6,314 bases of DNA from Candidatus Aminicenantota bacterium. GTDB lineage: Bacteria > Acidobacteriota > Aminicenantia > Aminicenantales > Aminicenantaceae. Below are positions 1 through 6,306 of the stretch, one piece after another. The stretch lies in assembly GCA_004378665.1 (NCBI GenBank), contig SOIA01000011.1:1-6314 (forward strand), written 5' to 3'. Numbering within the stretch: position 1 is the first letter of the stretch; each line of letters starts with the position of its first letter. The position numbers and the translations under genes were made by a program. Below the pieces are notes generated by a model that searched no databases, had not been told where the DNA came from, and saw only the letters and a program-made list of their open reading frames with translations.

Positions 1-14
1 GCTGAGTATAGATG

Positions 15-20
15 AGGAGG
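15..20 (+). promoter_or_regulatory. Ribosome binding site of the SIS-domain isomerase gene
   Basis: A perfect AGGAGG lies four bases before the ATG at 25 and supports that start. Stop codons just upstream (TGA at 3-5, TAG at 9-11, TGA at 12-14) would end any upstream reading frame, so a preceding gene could stop right here, but too little sequence is present to say. Confidence 0.8.
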
Positions 21-24
21 GAAA

Positions 25-585
25 ATGAGTTATCAGAATATCATCAAAGAATGGGAACAAATTGCAGAGGATTTTTTCAAAGCTCGAGAGGGTGTTTTTG
101 AAAAAGTCATCGACCTCACAGTCGAGAGGCTTAAAGAAGGTCACAAGATTCTGGTGTTTGGAAACGGGGGAAGCGCAGCCCAAGCGCAGCATTTTGCCGC
201 TGAGCTTGTGAATAAATTTTTAAAAGTAAGGCCTCCGATTCGAGCCTTGTCATTGACGACAGACACATCGGCCTTAACCTCGATTGCCAATGATACATCT
301 TTTGATGATATCTTCAGCCGTCAGATAGAAGCCTTCGCGGAGAAAGGAGACGTAGCGCTCGGTCTCTCCACGAGCGGGAACTCCCCTAACGTGATCAAAG
401 CCATGAAGGTTGCCAGGGAAAAAGGAATGGCCACGATTGCCCTGACCGGAAAAGAAGGAGGTAAACTAAATTCTCTGGTTGATCATCTTCTGGACGTCCC
501 CTCTGAAAGCACGCCCAGGATTCAGGAGATTCATATTCTTCTTCTCCATCTCTTGGCCCAGAAGATAGAAGAAGGACTGGAGTAA
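25..585 (+). CDS. gmhA: D-sedoheptulose-7-phosphate isomerase (GmhA-like SIS protein)
   Basis: A 186-residue SIS-domain protein, close to the usual GmhA length of about 190. GmhA converts sedoheptulose 7-phosphate to glycero-manno-heptose 7-phosphate in the cytoplasm, the first step toward the ADP- or GDP-heptose used for lipopolysaccharide core, S-layer glycan or capsule. Visible motifs are the sugar-phosphate loop GNGGS (46-50), HFAAEL (56-61), DTSALTSIAND (80-90), STSGNS (115-120) and the C-terminal RIQEIH helix (165-170). Aligned by eye to E. coli GmhA, the zinc/catalytic set H61, E65, Q172 and H180 corresponds to H56, E60, Q167 and H175, so all four are kept. The start is fixed by a strong ribosome binding site. 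The gene runs toward the minus-strand operon and is not part of it; any heptose-pathway partners would lie left of the window. DiaA-like SIS proteins are the main alternative, but the conserved catalytic residues favour GmhA. Confidence 0.88.
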   Translation: MSYQNIIKEWEQIAEDFFKAREGVFEKVIDLTVERLKEGHKILVFGNGGSAAQAQHFAAELVNKFLKVRPPIRALSLTTDTSALTSIANDTSFDDIFSRQIEAFAEKGDVALGLSTSGNSPNVIKAMKVAREKGMATIALTGKEGGKLNSLVDHLLDVPSESTPRIQEIHILLLHLLAQKIEEGLE

Positions 586-611
586 TGAGTTAGAAGAACA
601 GTTGGGACGCC

Positions 612-2447
612 TTACTTTGAGCGCCAGAACCTGTCCCTCTTCGGACGGGATTTGAATTCCCAGTGTGTGGGCGGCTTAGCTTCAGCGGCCTGGCCGGGGA
701 CTGAGATTTGTTCTTTTTTTTCGCTTTTATCAATACGGAAGGATCTTTCCGCGGCATACAGAATTTCTTCCCTGAGCCCCTCTGAATCAATCTCTTCGGT
801 ATACGCCCGTCTTCCCTTGACAAGGTCTTGTATGTAGCGCTGAATCTGCTCCTCAGAGTAGAAATTGTGGATATCGTATTCATCGAGGCGTTGGCCCTCG
901 CAGACTTTGATTTCCTTTGTGCCCAGAATCCCTCTTTCATACTGGTTGGTTCCTCGGAGATCGCCCCTCTGGATCTGCGCCATGAGATTGATGGGCACGC
1001 GTTTCACCTTTCGGACCTGTATTTTTTTCTTTTGGCCGTTTTCCTCGCGTGTCTCGATGATCTCTCCGAGGCCTCCGGTGTTGTACTGTATGAATCGGAC
1101 TTTTCCAGGGAAGTTGCTGACCAGGGTCATGATGATTTCGTGGAATCGATTGACCTTTTTGGCTCTGGATCCGATGATGAAGGGGTCGGTTCCGACGATC
1201 CGGACCGATTCCCCGGCTTTAAGGGGCTGGCTGGCATAACTGTGCGTGCTTTCCCCCCAGAGATAGGCCAAAACGGCCTGCTCCGGAGTCAACTCCTGGG
1301 CAAAGTTCATGATCGTGTTCCTTCGAGTGATAAAGGCGAATATTAGCCCGTCAAGCTCCTGTAGAGGAGGGAGGTTGATCGATTTAGAGCATATATCGAC
1401 CATCTTTCCTTTGATATTCACCCGCAGTTTCTTTCGCTGAAGGACCGCTCTTCCGTTGGCCGTGAGGCTTTCATCCATGAAATCGACGTCTCCGTTGGAT
1501 TTGATCATGACATTTTCGAACAGAGCGGATCTATCCACCAAAGCATTGTACATCGCTTCCTGGTATTCTTTCTCAACGTCCGTTTTAACGAAGAAATTGT
1601 CCTCCGAACCTAAAGCCGATCCATCCTTCCTCAGGAAAACGATATCATCCTGGATCACCTCTGTTTTTTCGCCTCTGCCGTAGTCGAGACCGAGCTGATG
1701 GCAGGACCAGGTGGATTTTCCGGTGGCCGTCAGACCGAAGAGAAAGACGCCGTAGGTTTTGAGCTTGCCGCCGGCATCTCTGACTGTCACGATCTTGGTC
1801 CCGGCGTGCAGGCCGAGCATTCCTTTTTCATCCGCAGACCACATGGCCTGTCGGAGGAATCCTTTTTTATTCTCTCCCATGTAATCCGTGCCGAGAGCGA
1901 TGTTGATGTTTACTTCTGGAAGAACAAGCACCTGCTGCCTCAATTGGTGCTCTTCAGGAATATGGATCATGAAGAACTCGGGGCCAGGACGCTTTTTTAG
2001 TTTGAACATCGTGTGTCCCCACATGAATCCCAGGCGGTAGTTGGTATTGTCAGCTTCGGAGACGATGAGATTGCAGACCGGATTATAGACGTCATTCTCT
2101 CCCATCTGCCGGCGGATGTGGAAAAAGGGAAGGGTTCGAAGCAGATGGAGAACCTTCTCCAGCTCATCAGGGGCCTTGGCGATCAGGCTTTTCTGGTCTT
2201 CCGTGGGACGGGGAAGGCGGACTTTTTCACTGCCCAGATAGACTGTTTTAGGAGCGATACGGCTGGAGATGGCTGACCGCCATCCGTAGGATCCGTATTT
2301 TGTTCGAATCCCTGCAGCCTTAGCTCTCGGCTCGAGCCACTTGAGGTTCACGTGTTTTATGTTCGGTTCCTTTAAGACACGGTGGAGTTCTTCGGCAAAT
2401 TTTTTATAAGCTGATTCTGTGTAGATGGTTTTGTTTTCCATGGCCAT
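612..2447 (-). CDS. Divergent ATP-type phosphoenolpyruvate carboxykinase-like protein
   Basis: About 611 residues from the ATG at 2447; classical ATP-PEPCKs have about 520-540. The family makes PEP, CO2 and ADP from oxaloacetate and ATP. Compared by eye with E. coli PckA (residue numbers from this ATG), it keeps YMGENKKG (189-196, Tyr and metal Lys), GLHAGTK (212-218, metal His214), the P-loop GLTATGKST (238-246), QDDIVFL (266-272, kinase-2 Asp pair), FENV (310-313), Arg333, LTPEQA (386-391) and YNTGG (455-459). It lacks the lid motif FTAKLAGTE, replaced by WGESTHSYAS (397-406), and the usual GRSPKDKY oxaloacetate segment is not recognisable, although RRQMGEND (112-119) may correspond. The C-terminal tail is extended and basic. 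It is the last gene of the minus-strand operon, about 22 bases after the fusion gene. A TTG at 2501 overlapping that gene would add a lysine/arginine-rich leader and is less likely; ATG at 2441 is also possible. Superfamily membership is secure. PEPCK activity is not, and kinase activity on another substrate is possible. Confidence 0.8.
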   Translation of the reverse strand: MAMENKTIYTESAYKKFAEELHRVLKEPNIKHVNLKWLEPRAKAAGIRTKYGSYGWRSAISSRIAPKTVYLGSEKVRLPRPTEDQKSLIAKAPDELEKVLHLLRTLPFFHIRRQMGENDVYNPVCNLIVSEADNTNYRLGFMWGHTMFKLKKRPGPEFFMIHIPEEHQLRQQVLVLPEVNINIALGTDYMGENKKGFLRQAMWSADEKGMLGLHAGTKIVTVRDAGGKLKTYGVFLFGLTATGKSTWSCHQLGLDYGRGEKTEVIQDDIVFLRKDGSALGSEDNFFVKTDVEKEYQEAMYNALVDRSALFENVMIKSNGDVDFMDESLTANGRAVLQRKKLRVNIKGKMVDICSKSINLPPLQELDGLIFAFITRRNTIMNFAQELTPEQAVLAYLWGESTHSYASQPLKAGESVRIVGTDPFIIGSRAKKVNRFHEIIMTLVSNFPGKVRFIQYNTGGLGEIIETREENGQKKKIQVRKVKRVPINLMAQIQRGDLRGTNQYERGILGTKEIKVCEGQRLDEYDIHNFYSEEQIQRYIQDLVKGRRAYTEEIDSEGLREEILYAAERSFRIDKSEKKEQISVPGQAAEAKPPTHWEFKSRPKRDRFWRSK

Positions 2448-2469
2448 GATTTTCTTGCGATGATTCCTG

Positions 2470-3555
2470 TTATTCGGGTATTTTTTCTTTCTCGACCGCA
2501 ACGATCTTCTTTATGTCTTCCGCTGAAGCCACTCCGCTGTTGAACAGGTAGCAGGACGTGCCCTCGAGAAGCCGTTCGAAAAACTCTCTTTGGAGTTCCA
2601 GCCTCTCGGGGGTCCTCAGCAGGAGATGGGGATTGTAGAACGGGTGGCTTTTTGAATGCGTGAGGTCCCGTTTAAGCCCGAGGCTTTCCCCGGATTCGAG
2701 CATCCGCAGCGCATCTTCAATTTCAGTCTCGACTACAGGAGGAGAGGTGGTGTCATACCGAAGAATGAATACCCAGCGTATAGAAGAACGCTTCGCATGT
2801 TTGGCGGGTCCGTCGATCCAGTAAGGATCGAGGAGGGCATGAGCGTCTTTGGAGGCTTTGTAGCAGTAGAGTGAGCCCCGGTCAAGACGGCAGTCATCGA
2901 GATTCAAACACTCTGTATCCTGGCAATCATCCTTTCGAGTGATAACGTTCTCACATTTGCTGTTGTCGAAAAGAGCAGCCAAACGGGGATAGGATTCCAC
3001 TGTGTTTGTCGGGATGAAGAGCTTTCTTTCCACAGAGTCAGCCAGAGCTCGGCCTCCAGAAAACCGAACAAAAATTATATCATTGGAGTGGAGACGGAAT
3101 TTTTGATCCTGAAGGAGCGAGAAAAAGAGTTCTGTCTTTTTTGTTCCTTTCGGCCCGACCAGAACCACGCTGTTTCCGTCGATATCGGCGGACATCCCTC
3201 GAACAGAGAAGACGTTGAAGAGTCTTTCTGAGACGTCTATGGTCATCCCCAGGGCCAGGCTCCGGAGGGGAGAGTAGTTGTCTGTGTTGATGAGAATGCC
3301 TGTGTTTGTTTCCGAGTTATAGAAGGAGTGTGGCTCCCGTCCGGGAATGCCGTCCACAGCGTAAATGATGCCGTGGGGTTCCAGGTCGGCCTCCAACTGC
3401 GCCGGATACCAGTTTTCAACCCAGAAATCATTGAGATGGGAGACATTGGTGCGGAGCTGCACGATCACACCGTTGATGTTGGCATTCCACTCAAAATAGT
3501 TCTGATAGCTGAGATGGCTTTCCATTTCTGCGATCAATGCATCTTTCATCTTGAC
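2470..3555 (-). other. Degenerate PEPCK/HPr kinase-like domain inside the fusion protein
   Basis: This marks residues about 425-785 of the fusion protein. Its middle part (542-587) resembles the HPr kinase arrangement of a VHG-type strand, P-loop and DD-type kinase-2 strand. Its last part (about 725-775), with HPFYNPHLLLR followed by CYLFNSG, resembles the C-terminal PEPCK segment that ends in the NTG motif. The reading frame is open throughout. The only nearby internal ATG (3547-3549, residue 427) follows a pyrimidine-rich stretch in mRNA sense with no Shine-Dalgarno sequence, so separate translation of this part is unlikely. The altered P-loop and metal residues suggest reduced, altered or no kinase activity, but the P-loop Lys564 and Thr565 and the second kinase-2 Asp583 remain, so a catalytic role is not excluded. 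Confidence 0.7.
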
Positions 3556-4827
3556 GGATAGGGAGGTGTCCACGGGCACGGATTTTTTCTCCCGGGTTAT
3601 GGTGTTGCTGAGAGCGATGCGTTTCACCTTTTTGGCTGTTTTAAGCCCTGAGAGTGCCTCTATGATCCTGTCCATGCCCTTTTCCAGGTTTTCCATGGAG
3701 GTCGTGTAAGAGATCCGGATGTAGTTATCCGCACCAAAGGCACCGCCTGGGATGATCGCCACCTTGGCTTCTTTCAGAAGATAGTAAGCTATTCCATAGG
3801 AGTTTCGAATCTGGACATTGTTGAATTCTTTGTTGTAATACGCAGAAAAGTTGGGAAACAAATAAAAGGCTCCCTGGGATTTGAAGCAGGAGACATTCGG
3901 GACCGTTTGAAGCCTCATCAGGACGTAATTCCTCCTCCTCTGGAGTTCAGACTTCATTTTTGAGACTTCGTACTGGGGACCACCGAGGGCCTCCAGGCTT
4001 GCCTTTTGAGAGATCGAGCAGGCATTGGACGTGGTGTGGCTCTGGATGCGGCCCATGGCACCGATGATTTCTGCTGGACCGGCGGCATACCCGATTCTCC
4101 AGCCAGTCATGGAATAGGCCTTAGAAACACCATTGATTATGATGGTTTTCTTTTTTATGTCCTCTCCTAACGAGGCAAAGCTCACAACCTGAAAGTCATC
4201 GTAGACGAACTTTTCATAAATCTCGTCAGCGACAACGAAGATATCCTCTTCCAGAACAATATCTGCCAGGGCTTCAAGCTCGTGCCGTTTATAGGCTGCG
4301 CCAGTGGGATTGCATGGGTTGTTCAGGATGAGAGCCTTGGTCGCGGGAGAAATGGCGGCTTTGAGCTGGTCTGGGGTAAGGATAAACCCGTTTTCCTCTT
4401 TGGTGGGGACGATGATGGCTTTTCCTTTGGCCAGGGAGACTGAATGTGGGTAGGATACCCAGTAGGGCGACGGGATGATGACCTCATCGCCTTCATCTAT
4501 CATTGCCTGAAAAAGATGGTGAAGGGAGCTTTTAGCACCGGTGGAGACGATGATCTCATCCCTGGAATAGGAAAGCCCGAAGTCCTCGTTAAGCCTTTTG
4601 ATGATCGCATCCTTGAGTTCAGGGATACCCTCGGTGGACGTGTATTTAGTGAAGTTTTCTTCAATCGCCTGAATACCGGCTTTTTTGATGTTGTCAGGAG
4701 TGAAAAAATCCGGCTCTCCGATACTGAGGTCCACGATATCGATTCCCTCGGCCTTCATGGCCTTGGCCTTGGCGGATATCTTAAGAGTTGGAGATGCGCC
4801 GATTTGACTCGCTTTTTCTGAAATCAT
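2470..4827 (-). CDS. Aminotransferase (class I, aspartate type) fused to a PEPCK/HPr kinase-superfamily domain
   Basis: A 785-residue two-domain protein. Residues 1 to about 395 form a complete fold-type I PLP aminotransferase: SIGEPDF (35-41), YTSTEG (62-67), TGAK (96-99), SPYWVSYP (120-127), NNPCNPTG (169-176), ADEIY (200-204), the PLP lysine in GVSKAYSMTGWRIGY (K236) and the substrate-carboxylate arginine in YIRISY (R371). The pattern is that of Thermus-type aspartate aminotransferases, in which the lysine of the GxK segment helps read the side-chain carboxylate; K99 is present here. A basic linker (about 395-425) leads to a second domain of about 360 residues with VRGMSADIDG (542-551), a P-loop-like GPKGTKKT (558-565), SNDIIFV (581-587), CENV (625-628) and CYLFNSG (759-765). 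These match in order and spacing the motifs of the next protein. The glycine before the P-loop lysine is K563, the first kinase-2 Asp is N582, and the metal His is probably R543. It starts 25 bases after the flotillin stop, behind AGAAGG. Prephenate aminotransferase is an alternative for the first domain. Confidence 0.85.
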   Translation of the reverse strand: MISEKASQIGASPTLKISAKAKAMKAEGIDIVDLSIGEPDFFTPDNIKKAGIQAIEENFTKYTSTEGIPELKDAIIKRLNEDFGLSYSRDEIIVSTGAKSSLHHLFQAMIDEGDEVIIPSPYWVSYPHSVSLAKGKAIIVPTKEENGFILTPDQLKAAISPATKALILNNPCNPTGAAYKRHELEALADIVLEEDIFVVADEIYEKFVYDDFQVVSFASLGEDIKKKTIIINGVSKAYSMTGWRIGYAAGPAEIIGAMGRIQSHTTSNACSISQKASLEALGGPQYEVSKMKSELQRRRNYVLMRLQTVPNVSCFKSQGAFYLFPNFSAYYNKEFNNVQIRNSYGIAYYLLKEAKVAIIPGGAFGADNYIRISYTTSMENLEKGMDRIIEALSGLKTAKKVKRIALSNTITREKKSVPVDTSLSVKMKDALIAEMESHLSYQNYFEWNANINGVIVQLRTNVSHLNDFWVENWYPAQLEADLEPHGIIYAVDGIPGREPHSFYNSETNTGILINTDNYSPLRSLALGMTIDVSERLFNVFSVRGMSADIDGNSVVLVGPKGTKKTELFFSLLQDQKFRLHSNDIIFVRFSGGRALADSVERKLFIPTNTVESYPRLAALFDNSKCENVITRKDDCQDTECLNLDDCRLDRGSLYCYKASKDAHALLDPYWIDGPAKHAKRSSIRWVFILRYDTTSPPVVETEIEDALRMLESGESLGLKRDLTHSKSHPFYNPHLLLRTPERLELQREFFERLLEGTSCYLFNSGVASAEDIKKIVAVEKEKIPE

Positions 4828-4833
4828 GGTCGA

Positions 4834-4839
4834 CCTTCT
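4834..4839 (-). promoter_or_regulatory. Ribosome binding site of the aminotransferase fusion gene
   Basis: In mRNA sense AGAAGG lies six bases before the ATG at 4827, inside the 25-base gap after the flotillin stop codon. It supports this start and independent translation initiation within a shared transcript. Confidence 0.6.
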
Positions 4840-4852
4840 TCTTTAGAGATGG

Positions 4853-6262
4853 TTAATCTTCTTCTTTTTTCTCTTCAGGGGTGAGTTTTTCCTTTAGGTA
4901 TTGTTTAAGGTCAACGCCGGTCAAAGACTTCACCACCTCGGGCAGCTGGGCCAGTACCTCAGCGACTTGGGAAGTCAACTTTGTTGTTCCCAGCTCCTTG
5001 TCCCCGCTCACCATCACGATCTTGTCCACCTTGGAGAGAGGCTCGGAGATGGACTTGGCCAGTTCAGGGAGTATTTTCATGTACGATTCAAACAGGGCGG
5101 CATCGTTGTACCTCTCCCAGGCCTGGGCCTTCTTCAGCATGGATTCAGCTTCAGCAGAGCCTGTCTGTTTGAGTGTCTCTGCCTCGGCCATGCCTGTCAG
5201 CTTGGTGGCTTCCGATTTGCCCTTAGCCTCAGTGAGGATGCGGTATTCTTCGGCTTCGGCTTCGGCTTTCAACTGGTATTTCCTCGCATCCGCAGGTTTG
5301 ATCACACTGGCTTCAAGCTCTTTCTGTCTTCGGGCGATCTCCAGTTCTTCGATTTTTATGGATCCTTCTTTTTCGATGAGCTTTGCTTTGGTTTCTTCCT
5401 TTTTGAGTTCCTGGTTGATGCGAGATCGCTCGAGCTCGTATGAGAGGTCGGATTGAGCTTTTTTCTGGTTGACCAGAACCTGTGATTCTGACTTTTTGGC
5501 TTCGTTTTCCCACTGGGCTTTGGCGATAAGGGCTTCGGCCGCAAGACGGGCCACTTCCCCTTCCTTCCGAGCCTCGGAGGATTTGATCACGGCCTCTTTT
5601 TCTGTTTCTGCTTCTGCGATGGTCGCGTCGCGTTTAGCCGCTGCGATTTCAGGTTTTCCGAGGGCATCAAGGTATCCCTGCGTGTCGCTGATGTCTTTGA
5701 GAGCAAAAGACATCATGGTCAATCCCATTCGCGAAAAAGCTTTCCGGGTAGCTTCTGCGACGTTGGCTGAAAATTCCTGTCTTTCCCTGTAGATGTTCTC
5801 TACGGTCGTCGTGCCCATAACCTCTCTCATCTTCCCCTCGAGAATGGTCATCGAGACATCCTTGATTCCTTCCTTTCCCAAGCCCAAAAACTGCTCAGCC
5901 GCAAGGTGAATAGAGTTGTCGGATGAGTCGATCTTGACCTGAGCCGTGGCTTCAGCCATGATCGGAACTCCCCCGTGAGTGAGCACTTCTGGAGTTTTAA
6001 TATTCAGCGTGATGATTTCCATCGGAAGGATGTCGACGGTTTCAAGGAAAGGCAGGACAAAAGTGCCACCACCAGGACGGTAGCGATAGCCGATTTTGCG
6101 TTTCGTGCCATCCGGCTTGATGACTGTCCTTTTTCTTCCTCCAGAGATGATCAAGACTTCATTGGGGCCGACTTTTCTGTACTGTTTGGCGACCAGGATT
6201 GAAATCAGGATTATGACGACGAGTATGATACCGATTATGATCAGAGTAGGCATGAGATCCAT
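4853..6262 (-). CDS. Flotillin-like SPFH/band 7 membrane protein
   Basis: A 469-residue flotillin (470 from the ATG one codon earlier). Flotillins are oligomeric membrane-scaffold proteins that organise lipid microdomains and influence membrane fluidity and assembly of membrane complexes. Residue numbers here count from the first ATG. A hydrophobic N-terminal anchor (about 6-26) precedes VAKQYRKVGPNEVLII (25-40), the start of the SPFH domain, which runs to about 200 and includes TLNIKTPEVLTHGGVPI (86-102). Next comes a long alanine/glutamate-rich coiled coil from AAAKRDATIAEAE (208-220) to about 380, with repeated EAE/AEAE units. The C-terminal flotillin region contains AQAWERYNDAA (380-390), ILPELAKSISEPLSKVDKIV (398-417) and an acidic tail. 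These features and the length fit FloT/YuaG-type proteins. The usual NfeD-like partner is not downstream and could only lie beyond the right edge. The flotillin is probably the first gene of the operon seen here, next to the aminotransferase fusion, which is an unusual neighbour. Confidence 0.92.
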   Translation of the reverse strand: MDLMPTLIIIGIILVVIILISILVAKQYRKVGPNEVLIISGGRKRTVIKPDGTKRKIGYRYRPGGGTFVLPFLETVDILPMEIITLNIKTPEVLTHGGVPIMAEATAQVKIDSSDNSIHLAAEQFLGLGKEGIKDVSMTILEGKMREVMGTTTVENIYRERQEFSANVAEATRKAFSRMGLTMMSFALKDISDTQGYLDALGKPEIAAAKRDATIAEAETEKEAVIKSSEARKEGEVARLAAEALIAKAQWENEAKKSESQVLVNQKKAQSDLSYELERSRINQELKKEETKAKLIEKEGSIKIEELEIARRQKELEASVIKPADARKYQLKAEAEAEEYRILTEAKGKSEATKLTGMAEAETLKQTGSAEAESMLKKAQAWERYNDAALFESYMKILPELAKSISEPLSKVDKIVMVSGDKELGTTKLTSQVAEVLAQLPEVVKSLTGVDLKQYLKEKLTPEEKKEED

Positions 6263-6267
6263 CATAA

Positions 6268-6274
6268 CCTCCTT
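6268..6274 (-). promoter_or_regulatory. Ribosome binding site that decides the flotillin start
   Basis: AAGGAGG in mRNA sense is followed by TT and two consecutive ATG codons (6265 and 6262). It is only two bases from the first ATG but five from the second, so the second is the better start. The difference is a single methionine. A third ATG at 6253 is 14 bases from the motif and less well placed. Confidence 0.8.
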
Positions 6275-6275
6275 G

Positions 6276-6306
6276 GAATCTCGCTCTACACGCTAATGCG
6301 AGATTC
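6276..6306. promoter_or_regulatory. Perfect 9-bp inverted repeat upstream of the flotillin operon
   Basis: GAATCTCGC at 6276-6284 is an exact reverse complement of GCGAGATTC at 6298-6306, separated by 13 bases. The repeat ends one base before the ribosome binding site of the flotillin gene. It could be a dyad operator for a dimeric regulator, or a hairpin in the 5' leader affecting ribosome access. No convincing -35/-10 pair can be assigned in the 49 bases upstream of the gene, so its position relative to the transcription start is unknown. No U-run follows the repeat in either direction, which argues against a terminator. Confidence 0.5.

Noticed and set aside
630..649. Possible terminator hairpin: CCTGTCC and GGACGGG arms around a six-base loop, downstream of the isomerase gene.
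   Set aside because: The stem is only seven pairs with one G-U, is followed by ATTTG instead of a U-run, and lies inside the PEPCK-like coding sequence.
828..1346. Open frame of 172 codons on the plus strand opposite the PEPCK-like gene.
   Set aside because: It is antisense to well-conserved PEPCK motifs and has no recognisable domain or strong start signal.
2448..2501. TTG start at 2501 giving an 18-residue N-terminal extension to the PEPCK-like protein and an overlap with the fusion gene.
   Set aside because: The extra residues are a run of Lys/Arg/Asn without family resemblance, mostly reading the end of the fusion gene in another frame. The ATGs at 2447 or 2441 are more natural, although their Shine-Dalgarno signal is weak.
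3547..3549. Internal ATG that could start the kinase-like domain as a separate protein.
   Set aside because: The preceding mRNA-sense sequence is pyrimidine-rich (contains CCTCCC) with no Shine-Dalgarno motif, and the frame is open from the aminotransferase onward.
5249..5272. Short tandem repeat of a six-base GGCTTC unit.
   Set aside because: It encodes the KAEAEAEE segment of the flotillin coiled coil and is explained by coding for alternating Ala/Glu.
4881..5456. Long open frames on the plus strand opposite the flotillin gene (also 4901-5443).
   Set aside because: They are antisense to a clear SPFH coding sequence, their composition (Ser/Ala- or Gly/Phe/Leu-rich) mirrors the EA-rich coiled coil, and no domain or ribosome binding site supports them.
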